A stretch of DNA of 59,378 nt from Brachionus plicatilis (GCA_010279815.1 QEOQ01000469.1:39476-98853); one strand, 5' to 3'. Positions 30,391 through 41,825 are shown, counted from the stretch's first letter. Numbers and translations: made by a program. Notes: generated by a model not told the origin, from the sequence alone.

Positions 30391-31655
30391 TTAGCTAAGG
30401 TCTGGTAAAATTCGAAATGAGTCTGACTTCAGGATTAAGCGAAGGGTCTGAAATGATTGTTCGCTTTTCTCATTCCATTTCATTGTACCATTTCTTTTGT
30501 AGTTTTCCCTGATGGTCAGAAAATAAAGCGAATCCACGATTTGCGCGAAGTTTTGGATAAATTTACAATAATAATGAGAAAATTCCAGGAACGATTGGAC
30601 TTGAATTAAGTTAAAAGGGCGTTTATATTTTATCAAATCCTCAACTTTTTCCGGATCTTTGTTTTTGCGACCAAATGAGATTATGTGGCCGCGAAATTTT
30701 ACTTCTGGCTTAAAAAAAACTTATCCACGTTGGATAAATGTTCCTCAATGGTCAGCATGTGAATCAAGATATCCTCCAAAAATGCTAATACATAGCCATC
30801 TTTGATCCACTCATTGAGTAACTCGTTCCTGGCACACTCAAAGGTTGCTGGTGCGTTAGTTAGTCCCATTGACATTCTTGGATCAAATCTTTCGCTTTTC
30901 TGAATCAAATTATCAGAAAGCATTTCGTCGAGCGATTTTTTAAACTCAACTCTCTTGTGGTATTGAACGCGCCGAACTTTGTTCCGTATTAGGACAGCAG
31001 CTGGGTCAATTAGTTTGATAACATGCTCCACTTGTCTTGATTCCTTCCCCCCGAGATCCAAGGGATTGTTGGTCGAAGGAGAAGAGGCTTTTGTAATTTG
31101 GAAAATTCGGGAAACTTGATCAGCCTGTTTGACTGGAAAACAGGGTTGATGACTGATTCTTTCATCCGGTTCTTGCGTTCGGCTTACGAGCGCGTGTTTG
31201 GGATCACCCACGTTGTCACCATCATCATAGTGGAATTGTGGCGGAATTATGTGTTTTTTTTGATACCAATCGCTTGACTTAATCGGTTTTATCATCATTT
31301 GTATCAATTCTTTAATACACCAGACCATAAATTTTGCCAGTCCACGTGCTGGTTTACATGTAACCATAAATCCCAAAATTCTTGCCGCCGTTGACATCGT
31401 ACCTAGCCAAATGAACAGAGTCCATACGAATACGGGCCAGGACAGTGTGTCGAGTTGACTGTAATCACTATAGATAGTCTGAAGTTTTTCAATGAAAAAC
31501 TGTGGGCTCCACGCAGCTTCTTGGGTCGGATTAAATGGGATATCGGTATCCACGTCGTCGACCATGTGCAATAATTTCCTATTAATGGCGTTATCCAGGG
31601 CATGGTACAAGGTACCAATCATAACCCACATATTGATTTGCCAAAAACGTGCCAT
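30391..31655 (-). pseudogene. Hydrophobic N-terminal region joined to truncated RT/RNase H
   Basis: A minus-strand frame (318 codons, 31655 to 30699) starts with about 120 residues of unknown type containing membrane-like segments (FVWTLFIWLGTMSTAARILG). It continues through a linker to a Ty3-type RT start (VRRVQYHKRVEFKKSLDEML). The RT middle is missing: it jumps to MGLTNAPATFECARNELLNE. The catalytic box reads FLEDILI where YLDDILI is expected, so one catalytic Asp is changed. A second frame (30636-30391) continues with the RT connection region (RPFNLIQVQSFLEFSHYY). Without palm and catalytic Asp the RT cannot work. The N-terminal part could be an envelope- or Gag-derived piece; I do not recognise it. 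Confidence 0.75.
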
Positions 31656-31706
31656 TCTTGAAAATTGCGTGCTATACGTAGAGCTTAGACGTATCTTTTA
31701 TTTTTT

Positions 31707-31717
31707 ATCGGGCGCCA
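31707..31717 (-). promoter_or_regulatory. tRNA primer binding site of the LTR element
   Basis: TGGCGCCCGAT on the minus strand, one base inside the 5' LTR end, matches the well-known retroelement primer site complementary to a tRNA 3' end (Lys type). Confidence 0.8.
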
Positions 31718-31718
31718 A

Positions 31719-31868
31719 TGTAAAAGCCAGGGATTTATAATTAAAAGATTAACTTTAGTAAACCAATTTTTATTCTGTTCAAAATATTTTAATGTAAAAG
31801 TTTAAATAGTGGTTAAATTATAGCGTCATACTAGTAGAAAAGGAAAGTAGGATTTGCTAGGTATAACA
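31719..31868 (-). repeat. 5' LTR
   Basis: Right-hand copy of the 150-bp LTR; on the plus strand it starts TGTAAAAGCC and ends GGTATAACA. Confidence 0.9.
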
Positions 31869-32122
31869 TTTGACACTTTTTTCTTATTTAACGATTTGAC
31901 ATTAAAGTAATTGATATTAAATTTTTGGCATTATATTGTTTTAGAAACTTATATTGATGTTATGGACTATAGTTCGAAGACTCCTCAAGCAATAATCGAT
32001 TACTTATTTATTGAAGGAAATCATGGTCTAGTTGATTCAATTTAGTTTTAATCAGAGTTGTTTTTAAGTCACAAGTCTTAAGTCAAGTCAAGTCAATTAC
32101 TGGGCGGTCGTATAGCCGTTCA

Positions 32123-33068
32123 GGGCATATGTCTGATATGTGAACTGAAAATTATGTGCACTTTCTTAAAGTTGATAGGTGAACTATAAGTGCACGAAAA
32201 TTTATAGACAAAGAAAAACGTGAACTTTATTGAAAATTAAAGTGTTAATTAGGTAAAATTAAATTTAGAAAGTGTTAATTTAGAAAAAAAAAGTATCACA
32301 GTGTTTCAATTTTTTTTATGAGTCCGACTAACATGTTTTTTAGACCCCACTCATTCATACAATATTTCTCTTTCCCCAACTGACTACACAATTCACATAA
32401 AATACCACTTGTATTGACTGCTTTATTTTTTTTTAAAAGAACATTTACAGACTGCACAGCTTCACTGCACAGATCTGGCACTATTTCAATGTAACAACGG
32501 CCTTTGGAATCTCTCTCTACAAGACCAAAAATCCAAACCTGTTTCCTTTTTAGCTTGCTACCATGGTTGTATTTGACTTTAGATATTAGAGATTTATCAA
32601 TCTCTACTACCATACCTTTTCCTCCCAGTTTAACATTTCAAGTATAATCCTGGATACTCGCACTGTAAATATTTCTCAGTAACCAAAAACATTTGAAACG
32701 ATATACTTGGAATCATTTTTTTAACATTTTCGTTAATTTTAATCAAGTCACTTGTTTTCGATATGGTCAACTGACCTTCCTAATACTTGATGATTTCTAA
32801 TATGAATTACATCGGTTTACGAAACAAACTAAAAAATGATTCCTTGTGAATACTTGAAAATTTTTGACATTTTGAGTTCTTACACCGAGCAGAAAGTAAA
32901 CTAAATAAGATTAAATTTGCTTTTTTCAAATAAATTAAAATTATGTGCACTGAAAAGATCACATAATTTTCAGTTCACACTTTTTCGGTACTATTATTCG
33001 AGAGAGTGCACAAAATTTTTAGTTCACATAATTTGTGATCTATAGTTCACGTATCAGACATATGTCCC
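32123..33068 (-). mobile_element. Merlin-like DNA transposon nested in the hAT element
   Basis: Inverted ends: GGGCATATGTCTGATATGTG on the left, and its near-complement CACGTATCAGACATATGTCC plus a final C on the right, followed by further paired GTGCAC and AGTTCAC motifs. GTTCA directly repeats outside both ends (32118-32122, 33069-33073). It encloses an ISXO2/IS1016-type transposase fragment, which fits the Merlin superfamily. Merlin elements usually make 8-9 bp target duplications, so the 5-bp repeat is short for the family. Confidence 0.75.
32296..32640 (-). pseudogene. ISXO2/IS1595-type (Merlin) transposase fragment
   Basis: The minus-strand frame reads GGKGMVVEIDKSLISKVKYN, then RKQVWIFGLVERDSKGRCYI. 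This matches the DDE start of ISXO2-like transposases: vEiDES.f.krKy.rG....kqvWvfG..eR. The first catalytic Asp (VEID) is present; the usual following Glu/Asp-Ser context is DKS here. The protein ends after about 105 residues at KKIETL, missing the terminal catalytic residue and the N-terminal helix-turn-helix. It is a truncated copy that once cut and pasted the surrounding element. Confidence 0.7.
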
Positions 33069-33213
33069 GTTCAGCTTGGTGGCCAGAATTTTGGACTGCC
33101 ACGCTGAAAAAAAAGAGGTGAAAAGATCATAATAAAATAAAATTTAAGATAATTAAATATGTTTATTAATTTAAAAAAAAACACATTTTTTAATTAAAAA
33201 AAAAATAAACAAA

Positions 33214-33482
33214 TACCAATAGCCAACAATCAGCCAATACCAACAACCCCAAACTACAAACAACTTTCTTCCAACAACTACCAACAACCAACAACCAACT
33301 TCCAACCAACTTCCAACCACTACCAACAACTATCAACGGTCAACGGCCAACAACAACCACTCACAACAATACTACTACTACTACGACTACTACTACTACT
33401 ACTACTACTATTACTTTAAAGAAGTTAAGTAGGAGGAGTAATAGTAGTATTGTTGTTGGTCGTTTGCCGTTGGTTGTTGGCT
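33214..33482. repeat. CAAC-rich low-complexity tract and (ACT)n microsatellite
   Basis: CCAACAAC-type units span 33214-33365, then ACTACTACT at 33369-33412. The complement (AGTAGTATTGTTGTTGGTCG) follows at 33445-33482, so the tract folds back on itself. It lies within the hAT-type element. Confidence 0.7.
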
Positions 33483-33621
33483 TTTTTTACCGATTTTTTA
33501 AAACGTCCAAAATTTTGACCGTCAAGCTGATCGCCTTGACTTGGAATTTTTCTAAAAGAAAAAATTTTTAAGTCATTGACTTGACTTAAAACTGTGACTT
33601 AAAAACAACTCTGGTTTTAAT

Positions 33622-34640
33622 TTAGTTGCCCAAATCAAATTAAATATGGATTTAAGCCTACTTTAAATACTGCCTACTTTAATTTCTATGATTTATTAAA
33701 TGATCGTTTAAAGATAGATTTTTATACTTAATTATGTCTAATACTTTAATTAAATATTATTAAATATTTTGTTTTTTTCTAAATGACAAATTAATTGATA
33801 GAATGTGTTACCTCCGAAATAAAATTTATTATTTAATTGTTTTTTTTTTATTTACAAAATAAAATAGCCACTTATAGCTATTTAATTGCAAGTTTATTTC
33901 CCTGTACAGGTTATTTTAATGGATATATTTTCTAGACGAAGATAATTTTCTTTTTTAGTAGATTTTTTATTTGAATAAAAATAGATAAAAAAATTAAAAA
34001 AATAGATAAAAGTTGTTTAGAAAGATAATCATTTTTAGCAAAAAGACAATTAATATAAAAATTCGGTGAATAAGCCGCTATGGTTTTGTACATTAAGGAC
34101 TGATGTAAATGATTCAGTCTAATCCATGTTTTTGTAGTTTTTAGAGGAATATATATTTATTTCAATTACAAATTTTATATAAATATTTTTGATCAATTTT
34201 AGTTAATCAATTAATTAATTAGAAACCAATAAAAAATTTTCATTCAGTTTTAAGGTTCACAGTTTTCAAAATCTTACACATAAAAGACAAATTTCTTTTT
34301 AGAAAAACATTTATCTACTAAAAATAATAAAAATCTACTTAAAAAAAACATTTATCTGTTAAATAATTTATCTATTTTTTAAAAAATAAAAAAGACTAAA
34401 AAAGACAATTATCTACTAACGAAAAACTATGCCTTTTTTAATTTAGCTTTTTCGATATGATTTATTTCTTAAAATATCTATTATGAACAGGTTAATTTAA
34501 ATCACTTAATTCTGATCTATTACCCGGCCACGATTAAGTCTAAGACTGTGAAATCACTTTTTTCTGAAGAAAATTAAGGCGAGAAAACTAAAGTCAAGAC
34601 TTTTTAGGAGAAATATCAATCTTTTAAAAATCGATACTCC
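33622..34640. other. Gene-free AT-rich stretch
   Basis: No supportable coding sequence; A/T runs only. A short inverted motif (ATCGATACTCC..GGAGATATCGAT) lies at 34630-34653, next to the hAT element. Confidence 0.5.
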
Positions 34641-34656
34641 AAGGAGATATCGATAC

Positions 34657-37391
34657 GGTTAACCGAAATTTCGGCCAACCAAAAGTTGTTAACGGTTAAC
34701 CGCATGATATTTAAAGAAAAATTTTATAAAAGAAAATTGTTTTATTAAACTTTTTAAATGAATTTAACGAAGTAAAAAACAAAAATATTTCATATAAACA
34801 AAACTGAATCTACTTGTAAATTAAAACGTTTAAATCAATATATGTACAATTTAAATTAATTTTACAAAAAGAGTCTAAAAATAAAAAAAATGGCGTTATT
34901 AGCTTATATTAGAATCGACTAAAAACCTGTTCCAAGACCACAATGGCATTAATTTATTTACTCTTAGTGGAGTTAATCTATTCCTTAATTTTGTTCCAGT
35001 TAACCCGCCTATAGAAAAAATACGTTCAGTAGCAACCGATGTTGGTACATGTACTCAAGACCCATACTTGAAAGATTAGGAAAATCTTTAGAATTGGTTT
35101 TCCACCATTCTATATCGGATCGACTTAGAAACCTACAACTTGGCAACTGAAATATTTCTCAATTTCATTTTCATCACTAGCCAACATATCATTTTGGTGT
35201 AACAATGTCTCAATTAAACTGAATTCTTTTGTTAAAAGGTCTTTGTTAACATCGTCTAGCTGTCTGACTATTAGACTCGAAGCACCACTTTCATTTCTTT
35301 GATCTAATTTAAATCTTAAGTTTTCTTTAACCGAAAACTTTTTGGATCGTTCTATTAGAGATAATTTAAAACGTTGATCTAAAATATGAGCATAAAAAGC
35401 AAACTCTTCAAGTTCTTTCCAATATTTGTCAAATTTTTTGATCATACTATCAAAAGCTGATTTATATAGAATATACTCTCTTTTATTGAGTGACTTTCTC
35501 AAATGCTTGTTTAAAAGATCCATAATGGGAAACAATTGACTAGCTGTTAAATTATCTCCACACAAATCAAGAGTAGCTTTCTTAAACGGCTCCAAAATGT
35601 CTTTTAAATGTAAGAGCGTATTCCATTCTTTTTCGTCAAAACTAAAGCCACTTAATTCGTTTTCAGGCTTGGATACCAAATCCATTAACGACATACGCGT
35701 TCTCAATGCAACAGCAATCATATCATAAGTCGAGTTCCAACGGGTCTTTACATCTAATTGGACACATAATTCTGGTTCTTTGTTTACAACACAGAATGCT
35801 TTTAGCATATTTTTCAAAGTTTTACGCTTGATTTTTATAAATAAATTTAATTTAATAAATTAAGTCTTTTCAAAACGTTTGAAACAAGCTCATTTTTTAA
35901 AAATTCTTTGACCACCAGATGTAATACGTGAGCAAAACAACGAATATGTATAATATCAATACCTTCTTTTTTATTTTTGCTTTTTAACCGACTAAAGGCT
36001 TTTATCATATTTGAGGCATTGTCAGATGTAATTGAAAAAATTTTGTGTTTGATTCCATATTCAGAAAATATTAGATTTAGCATGTCCGATATTGTGATAT
36101 AGTCATGAACACCAGGAAATGGTCTCATATCCAGTAGTAACTTCTTCGGTTTGTTTTGATTATCGATAAAATGAAGCGTAACACTTATATATGGATCACC
36201 AGGATTTGAGGTCCAAATGTCTGTCGTGACATTGAATTTATCTAGTAAATGATTAAAATCATTTAGATTATTTAGAAAAATTTTAGTTTATTATCAAATT
36301 ACTTTTAATTTTTTGAAGAATTTCTTTTTTGTCTTTTAAGCTTTTTTCATAAAAATTATCAATCAGATATTCAATTTTAGATAAACACGGAACTTGATAA
36401 CTTGAATCCAATATATTCACAAGATCAATAAACTTTTGACCCTCAACAACACTTAATGGCTGAAGATCATCAATAATCCATTCAACAAGTTTTTCGTCTG
36501 CATCCGGTTTTACTTTTTTGTTCGTTTCACATTCTTTAAACACAAAGCCATGTTCATTTACCAAATGGTATTTTAACAATGAATTGCTTGAGTTTTGACT
36601 ATACTGTCTATTACAAACTTTTTGATTCGGCAATACAAACTTGCAAGTTTTACTTTCTCTTTCTTTCACAAAAGTTTTTTTAAATCGCTTCCAAATAATC
36701 TTTTTTGTTTTTTTTAGAATTTTCATTGTTTTTTCTTTTATTTTGACTAGAACCAGTACTAGATTCTTGATTAGAGTTTAAACTTGTGAAATTAGAACTT
36801 TTTGCTTCAGTTTGTGAATTTACACTTGAACATCCATGTCCAGACACTGTTTGTGTATTTTGTAAATTAACGGTCCCAAAATCGGAATCGTTATCACTCA
36901 AATCCTTTGAGCTATACCTCTCGTCCGATTCACTTTATGTGTCACTTGAATAAGTTGACGAATCGTTATGTGCCATTTTTTCAAAATTTCAAATAAAATT
37001 AGGATTTAAGAAATTTAAGACTAATATTTGTATATTTCAAACCAAAGATAAATCGTTTGATTTTTAGTTCTAAAGACGTAGCTTTTTTTTTGAAAATTTT
37101 TGGTTTTATAATTTTAAAGAAAAAGCTCTAAAGAGAGTTAAATGAATCTATATTTAATTTTTTGTTTGGTCTCTTCAACCTAATACATTTTTTATAATAA
37201 TTAATTTAAGAAATTCAATAAATATTAATGTTATATATAGTAAATAAGGATTGAAAAACTTTTAATTAGGAACTAAAACGCTAAATTTTAATGATTACTT
37301 GATCTTTCTTTAAAAAAAAATTTAATTGAAAACGGTTTACTCGGTTAGTCGTGGTTAACCGAAATCATAAAAATCGGTTTACGGTTAACCG
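34657..37391 (-). mobile_element. hAT transposon body with subterminal GGTTAACCG repeats
   Basis: GGTTAACCG or close variants occur at 34657-34665, 34694-34702, 37353-37361 and 37383-37391, flanking the transposase on both sides. Clustered subterminal motifs of this kind serve as transposase binding sites in hAT elements. Exact termini and target duplication were not found. Confidence 0.55.
34915..36901 (-). pseudogene. ZBED-type hAT transposase, decayed
   Basis: Minus strand, right to left. The Ser/Asn-rich N-terminus (from the ATG at 36901) is followed, after a frameshift near 36690-36720, by a BED zinc finger (CKFVLPNQKVC..LKYHLVNEHG). A helical region follows (QPLSVVEGQKFIDLVNILDS), then catalytic VTTDIWTSNPGDPYISVTLH near 36150-36230, ITSDNASNMIKAF and RCFAHVLHLVV (35847-36128). 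The insertion domain is at 35125-35817 (LDVKTRWNSTYDMIAVALRT). After another shift the C-terminal dimerisation block reads PTSVATERIFSIGGLTGTKL near 34940-35050. Nearly every domain survives but at least three breaks stop translation. Confidence 0.85.
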
Positions 37392-37469
37392 ATAGTTGAC
37401 TAAACAGCTAAAAGTTAAATAAGAATTAGTCGAAAAAGTTAACGGTTACTGGCTGACCCAAACCATCCC

Positions 37470-37640
37470 ATCAGGTCATGTCAACCACGCAACCTTCGCT
37501 TGAACGCACGCTTCCCTTTCCAAACAAGAAAAGCAAACAAGGCTGCTTATCGCAACAGCTTCTTACAGAAGTTTCTTCGAAAACTTAGCAACGATTCCAA
37601 CAGCCAAAACGCAACAGCTAGTCTCTATCTTGTTTAATCA
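37470..37640 (+). pseudogene. Unassigned coding remnant
   Basis: The patch is GC-richer than its surroundings. One plus-strand frame reads PRNLRLNARFPFQTRKANKA, then AYRNSFLQKFLRKLSNDSNS, then a stop. It resembles mobile-element protein, with an AATAAA near 37771, but no family is recognised. Confidence 0.3.
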
Positions 37641-37800
37641 TATAATTAGTTTATAATTTATAATTCATATTTTTGTAGCAATTTACGATATGTCTGACAA
37701 TTCTTACTTTATATTTTAATAACAATTAATGTACAATTAGATTTAATTCTCAAATCAATAATTTTTAATCAATAAAACGTTTGAAACTCAAAAATAAAAT

Positions 37801-37870
37801 TTTTTTTTTATTTGTTTATTCAATGAACGCCTTGAAGGCGATGTAACAAATATATAATTAAAATAAAATT
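37801..37870 (-). repeat. Hairpin-tail module, copy 3
   Basis: TTTATTCAATGAACGCCTTG continues as a CGCCTTGAAGGCG stem (37828-37840) and GATGTAACAAA: the reverse complement of the 4732-4790 module. Confidence 0.65.
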
Positions 37871-38059
37871 AATAAATTAGGACAAAAGTTGAGCAACATC
37901 CGATAATTTTAAATTTAAATGTTAATGTTTACATGTTAATGTTATATTAATTACTTTCTTTTAATTTCAATAATAATTATACAAATAATAAATATGTAAA
38001 TATAGAAAAAAACAATCTCAACTAAGCTTCTTTGACTAGTTTTAGTTCAGGTCAACCAC

Positions 38060-38700
38060 GAGTTCTTTTTTCACTAACATCAAGTGTTCTAGCATGGTCA
38101 GAATTTTAGTAAATTATTCTGAACAGCAATAAAATATAAAATGTTTGCATTTTTAACATTTTGAATATCTTGTACAATCATTTAAAATTCTCCTATATTA
38201 TAACCAATTATTTTCATTTGCATCTTCTGGTGTTATATGCTTTCAATATTTCATAATTATCGAAATTTTTTTCTAATTTTTTTCATTTTCAAATCTTGGG
38301 CTTTTTTGAAATATCTATTGATTTAATTTGACTTGTGAATTGAAAGATGTCGATTTAAAATAAAATATACAATTATTTGCTTACAAAACTACTGGCATAA
38401 GTATTTATAAGTCATTTGGAAAATTCCATAATTTTTATAAAAAATAATTGCTGATTTATTTCAAAGTAATTTAGTTTTGAAGTAAAATTTTAATTAAATG
38501 CTTTATTTATTTATTTTTAAAATTTTTTTTTTTTGATTCAGAGAAAAAAAATTGATGTTAAAAAAATATTTTGTTAAGTTAATTTTTATTTGTTGTTAAA
38601 AAATATTTTTGATGACAAAAATTAAATTCTGGTGGAAAAAATTTTATTTTGATGATAAATTTGAGTAAAAATTTGATGCAAAATTCTGAGTTATTTGATG
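38060..38700. repeat. Dispersed repeat X, copy 2
   Basis: Inverted relative to 7960-8300. Shared blocks, in reverse order, are ACGAGTTCTTTTTTCACTAA, AAATTATTCTGAACAGCAAT, GGTGGAAAAAATTTTATTTT and GAGTAAAAATTTGATG. This copy carries about 250 extra bases in the middle. Confidence 0.6.
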
Positions 38701-39074
38701 ATCAAAATATTTATTCCCTTATAAAAAGTTAATCTCATTCTTTGAATTTTTAATCTAAAATTAAATCTTTTGTGGTATTTATGTAAAAAAATTCAAAACT
38801 ATTAAAATATTTTAATTTCTATAACATAATTATAAATTTAAAAAGGAAAACAAACAGTACAAAACAACCTTCCTTTTTTTTAAATTTTATTTTATTTTTA
38901 ACATCACCGAATCTCGCGTAATTTTATGAGTTAATTATATTAATGATAATAAATTTTGATCTAATTTTTAGCTAATTTAATCTAATGAAATTCACACTCG
39001 ATTTATTTAATGATATAGCCTTTGTAAATAGTTCTCAAAAGAAATGAATGTCAAAAAATAATTTTTAAAAATCT

Positions 39075-40088
39075 AGTTGTTTATCAATTAATTAAGTCCC
39101 TCGAAGAAGAGAAAAATCATAAATCCAAATCAATTCGGGTTCAGGAAAAACACTCAACTCAAGACAATATCTTTAAGATTATAGAATCAACAAAAAAGGG
39201 TTTTAAAAAGAGGTTGAACACTTGAATTGTCCTATTTGATATAGAAAAGGCCTTTGATAAAGCTCCACATAGTGTAATTCTTCAAAGTTTAAACAAACTC
39301 AGATGCCCTAAAAAAATTGGAATATGGTTAGATTCTTTTTTAAAAGAAATAAAATTCTACGTTAACATTAAGAATTCAACATCTGAAGAGACTGAAATCT
39401 TAAATGGAGTTCCACAAGGAAGCCCTCTATCACCACTCCTTTTTCTCAATCTTTATAAATGAAATAGGGAAAATTTTATCGAAATCACAAATAGAATTCG
39501 CGCTCTTTGCAGACGACTTAACAATTTGGAAGACTCACTCAAGAAATAACCACATTAAAAAACAAATTCAGATGGCAGTCAACAAAATAATAGATTTCTT
39601 TAAAAAACTTGGTCAAAAAATATGCGAAAAAAAATTTCAACAATCTTATTTCATGAACAAAAAAATAACTCAAACATAAATCTCAACTTAAAGATTAACA
39701 CCCAAATAATCGAATATTGTAGTAATCCAACAATACTCGGTATAGAGTTTGACATAAAATTTATTTTTGCTGAACACGATCATTGTTTCAGTACAGCATG
39801 CTTCCATATCTAGTTTCAAATCAAAAAATCAAGAAAAGATTACAACTAATTCAAAATAAATGCCTGAAAATTATACTCAACCTCCCTAGAAGAACAAATA
39901 CCAATATGATCCACAATTTTGTTAAAGTTGATAAAGTGGAAAGTAGATTACACAAACTAGTAAAAAATTATATCGATAAGGCATCCACTCACTACAAAAC
40001 AATATATAACTTTATAGAAACAAACGAGACAATTATTTCAAACCGCAACTCACAAAAGATTCTAGATGCATTATTTAGATTTCTATAA
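39075..40088 (+). pseudogene. LINE reverse transcriptase, 5'-truncated
   Basis: Plus-strand RT pieces: LFDIEKAFDKAPHSVILQSL (39225-39290), LNGVPQGSPLSPLLF near 39400-39440, LFADDLTIW (catalytic FADD, about 39505), NKIIDFFKKLGQKI, then in another frame NTQIIEYCSNPTILGIEF. The C-terminal RLQLIQNKCLKIILNLPRRT stretch ends in NSQKILDALFRFL and a stop at 40088, followed by an A-rich tail. At least three frameshifts or stops occur. The ILGI.fd and late NkclKiiLnlP.rT motifs fit jockey-like LINEs. It is inactive. Confidence 0.8.
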
Positions 40089-40815
40089 AAAAAAAAACAA
40101 AAAAAAGCAAAAAATGAATCTATATTTAATTTTTTGAATTAAATATAGTTTAAGTGATAATCGAATCTGGTTATCACTTAAACTGATGATCTCTTTTTCG
40201 TAGTCAAAAATCGCCTTGAAAGGCTTCAAAAAATTGACCCCTAAAATTGCTCTTTCCGTTAGGGCTGTAAAAATAAATTCATGCCCTGCACTCAAACTGT
40301 TAATTCGCATTCTCACCGTTCCTCTTGCACACGCTACTGCCTGGCGATTTAGAGCTGACTTGATGTTTATAGTCGACTTGATTTTCAAAAATTACTATTA
40401 ATTCTGACCATTTCTTGTCTGCTTGTTCTAGGAAAGTTTTCGTTGTTTCCGGCACGATTGACAATAGTCTCGTTTTTAGCAATTTCGACTTCACAGTCAA
40501 ATCTAAACATAGTAGCCGCTTGTCTCCTAGTTTTTCTAAATCTCTTGCAAACTTGCCAATGATTCGCCTGGATTAAGGATTCTACTGTAAAACAAGTTAA
40601 GGTAGTATTCGGTTGGTCTGAAACAGGTTTCCTTCAGTTTATCAAATATTTTCCTAATGTCTTTACGTTCAGCTTCTTCCATTCCATTAAATACTCTAAG
40701 TGCTTTACCTGACAAACAATATGCTATCACTGCTGCTTGCTGAATACTTTCCCAACCAAACATGGCTGAATCGGCTGTATATCGAAATATAGAAAAAATT
40801 ATCATAGAAATTTAA
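40083..40815 (-). pseudogene. LTR-retrotransposon Gag and protease fragments
   Basis: The minus-strand Gag reads AAVIAYCLSGKALRVFNGME, then RKDIRKIFDKLKETCFRPTE and PGESLASLQEI (40536-40790), continuing in another frame with TVKSKLLKTRLLSIVPETTK. After a break, a retropepsin C-terminal half follows (ALTERAILGVNFLKPFKAIF, 40083-40388). The active-site DTG half is missing. It belongs with the LTR at 41977-42210, which has the right orientation and primer site. The stretch between them is occupied by a MULE transposase fragment. Confidence 0.7.
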
Positions 40816-41825
40816 TGTAGACACGTTTAGGAACGTGCCAAGTATATATTGGGTAAGATGGCTTTGAGCATAATTTTGAGCCAGGAGATTTTGGCAGTCC
40901 AATATAATATTTTTCAAAATATTTGTTTATTGGTTTTATAGACTCTGGACAATTAACTTGAAATTCATCGGAAACTGACAAAATGCCTTTTTGTGGAACA
41001 AAAGGAATGAGTTTTAGATACTTGTAAAATTTTTTAAATTCCATCTCACTATTGTAAAACTGTTCGTAAACCATTTGCTATCTGTTTCCAAATATTATCA
41101 CAGAGATGGAAATAACATCCTCCAATATTTGTTCCAGGAAAGCATTTTTTAACTGAATTAATTATGTGTCCCTTTGTATCCTTTTGTTATGAATCCTTTT
41201 ATTCCTAGCAAAGTGTCCTTTTGTGTCCTTTTTCTTTTGCTTCATTACCAAAGTCATAAACTTTTTGTCTTTTTCTATCAATTTGTTGCTTTAAGTTATG
41301 GATTTGTGGTATTGCAGAAGAACAAGTAACTGGAAAGTCGTATAAAACATCTTTTATAATTGTTCTAAATTTTTCAAGAGTTTTTTTTGTTCTTTCCTTG
41401 AGCTCAGCAGAAATCCTTGATTTAACAATTTTATCTTCCTTGTTATCATATTGGTCATCTGCATGGTAGTGGTACTCTTTTGCTAATTTTTCTATTTTGT
41501 AACTTAAGTCGCTATGTATTCTAGCTTTACACTGCGTATTTGTAACAGCACATCTCTAGTAAATCGTATCTTTATAACATTTTTCAAATAAATACTCAAA
41601 GTCACCATAAACCATCTTTGGCTTTTCATTTTTGGTTGAAATAAAAATAGGCTCAATTTTTTCAATAATTTTGGATTTTTGGTCTTCGAAAATATCGTCT
41701 TCATTATAATATTCATTAAAGCTTTCATCATGAATGCTAAATCAAATCTTTCTTGGTACAATCCTATTTCTTAGCTTAATAGGAGATGGCTCATTTAAAC
41801 TAAGCAGGCGAAATTCGTAATCCAT
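40815..41825 (-). pseudogene. FLYWCH/MULE transposase, internally deleted
   Basis: From an ATG at 41825 (MDYEFRLLSLNEPSPIKLRN) the frame soon meets a stop. It then shows a FLYWCH-type zinc-finger pattern near 41490-41640: KPKMVYGDFEYLFEKCYKDT, RCAVTNTQCKARIHSD, YHYHADD. Farther on is the MULE core end (FPGTNIGGCYFHLCDNIWKQ, about 41080-41150), and after a frameshift the tail (FKKFYKYLKLIPFVP, then INKYFEKYYIGL, 40830-41040). MULE transposases move Mutator-like elements. The catalytic middle is missing, with PacBio-like or genuine indels. It sits between an LTR and its gag, so it may have inserted there. Confidence 0.75.

Larger units (their letters stand above)
30014..31868 (-). mobile_element. 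Compact LTR retrotransposon with two 150-bp LTRs
   Basis: Terminal direct repeats lie at 30014-30163 and 31719-31868, each 150 bp; I count five mismatches. On the minus strand each LTR begins TGTTAT and ends TTTTACA (canonical TG..CA). Just inside the 5' LTR (right side) is TGGCGCCCGAT, a classic tRNA primer site. Just inside the 3' LTR is a purine-rich GGATGGGGG. The whole element is only 1855 bp and carries broken pol sequence, so it is a deletion derivative. Flanks are TTTTA and TTTGA, so a target duplication is not exact. Confidence 0.9.
32053..33613. mobile_element. hAT-type non-autonomous element, exact 8-bp target duplication
   Basis: Termini are CAGAGTTGTTTTTAAGTCAC on the left and the inverted GTGACTTAAAAACAACTCTG on the right. 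GTTTTAAT is repeated exactly at 32045-32052 and 33614-33621. Inner inverted blocks (GCGGTCGTATAGCC..; GTCCAAAATTTTGACCG) indicate long arms. Its interior hosts a Merlin-like transposon (32123-33068) and a CAAC/ACT-rich low-complexity tract. It has no transposase of its own. Confidence 0.9.

Noticed and set aside
33214..33412. CAACAAC/ACT tract as a possible CRISPR-like or coding repeat
   Set aside because: Units are short, irregular and lack spacers; it is low-complexity DNA inside a hAT-type element.
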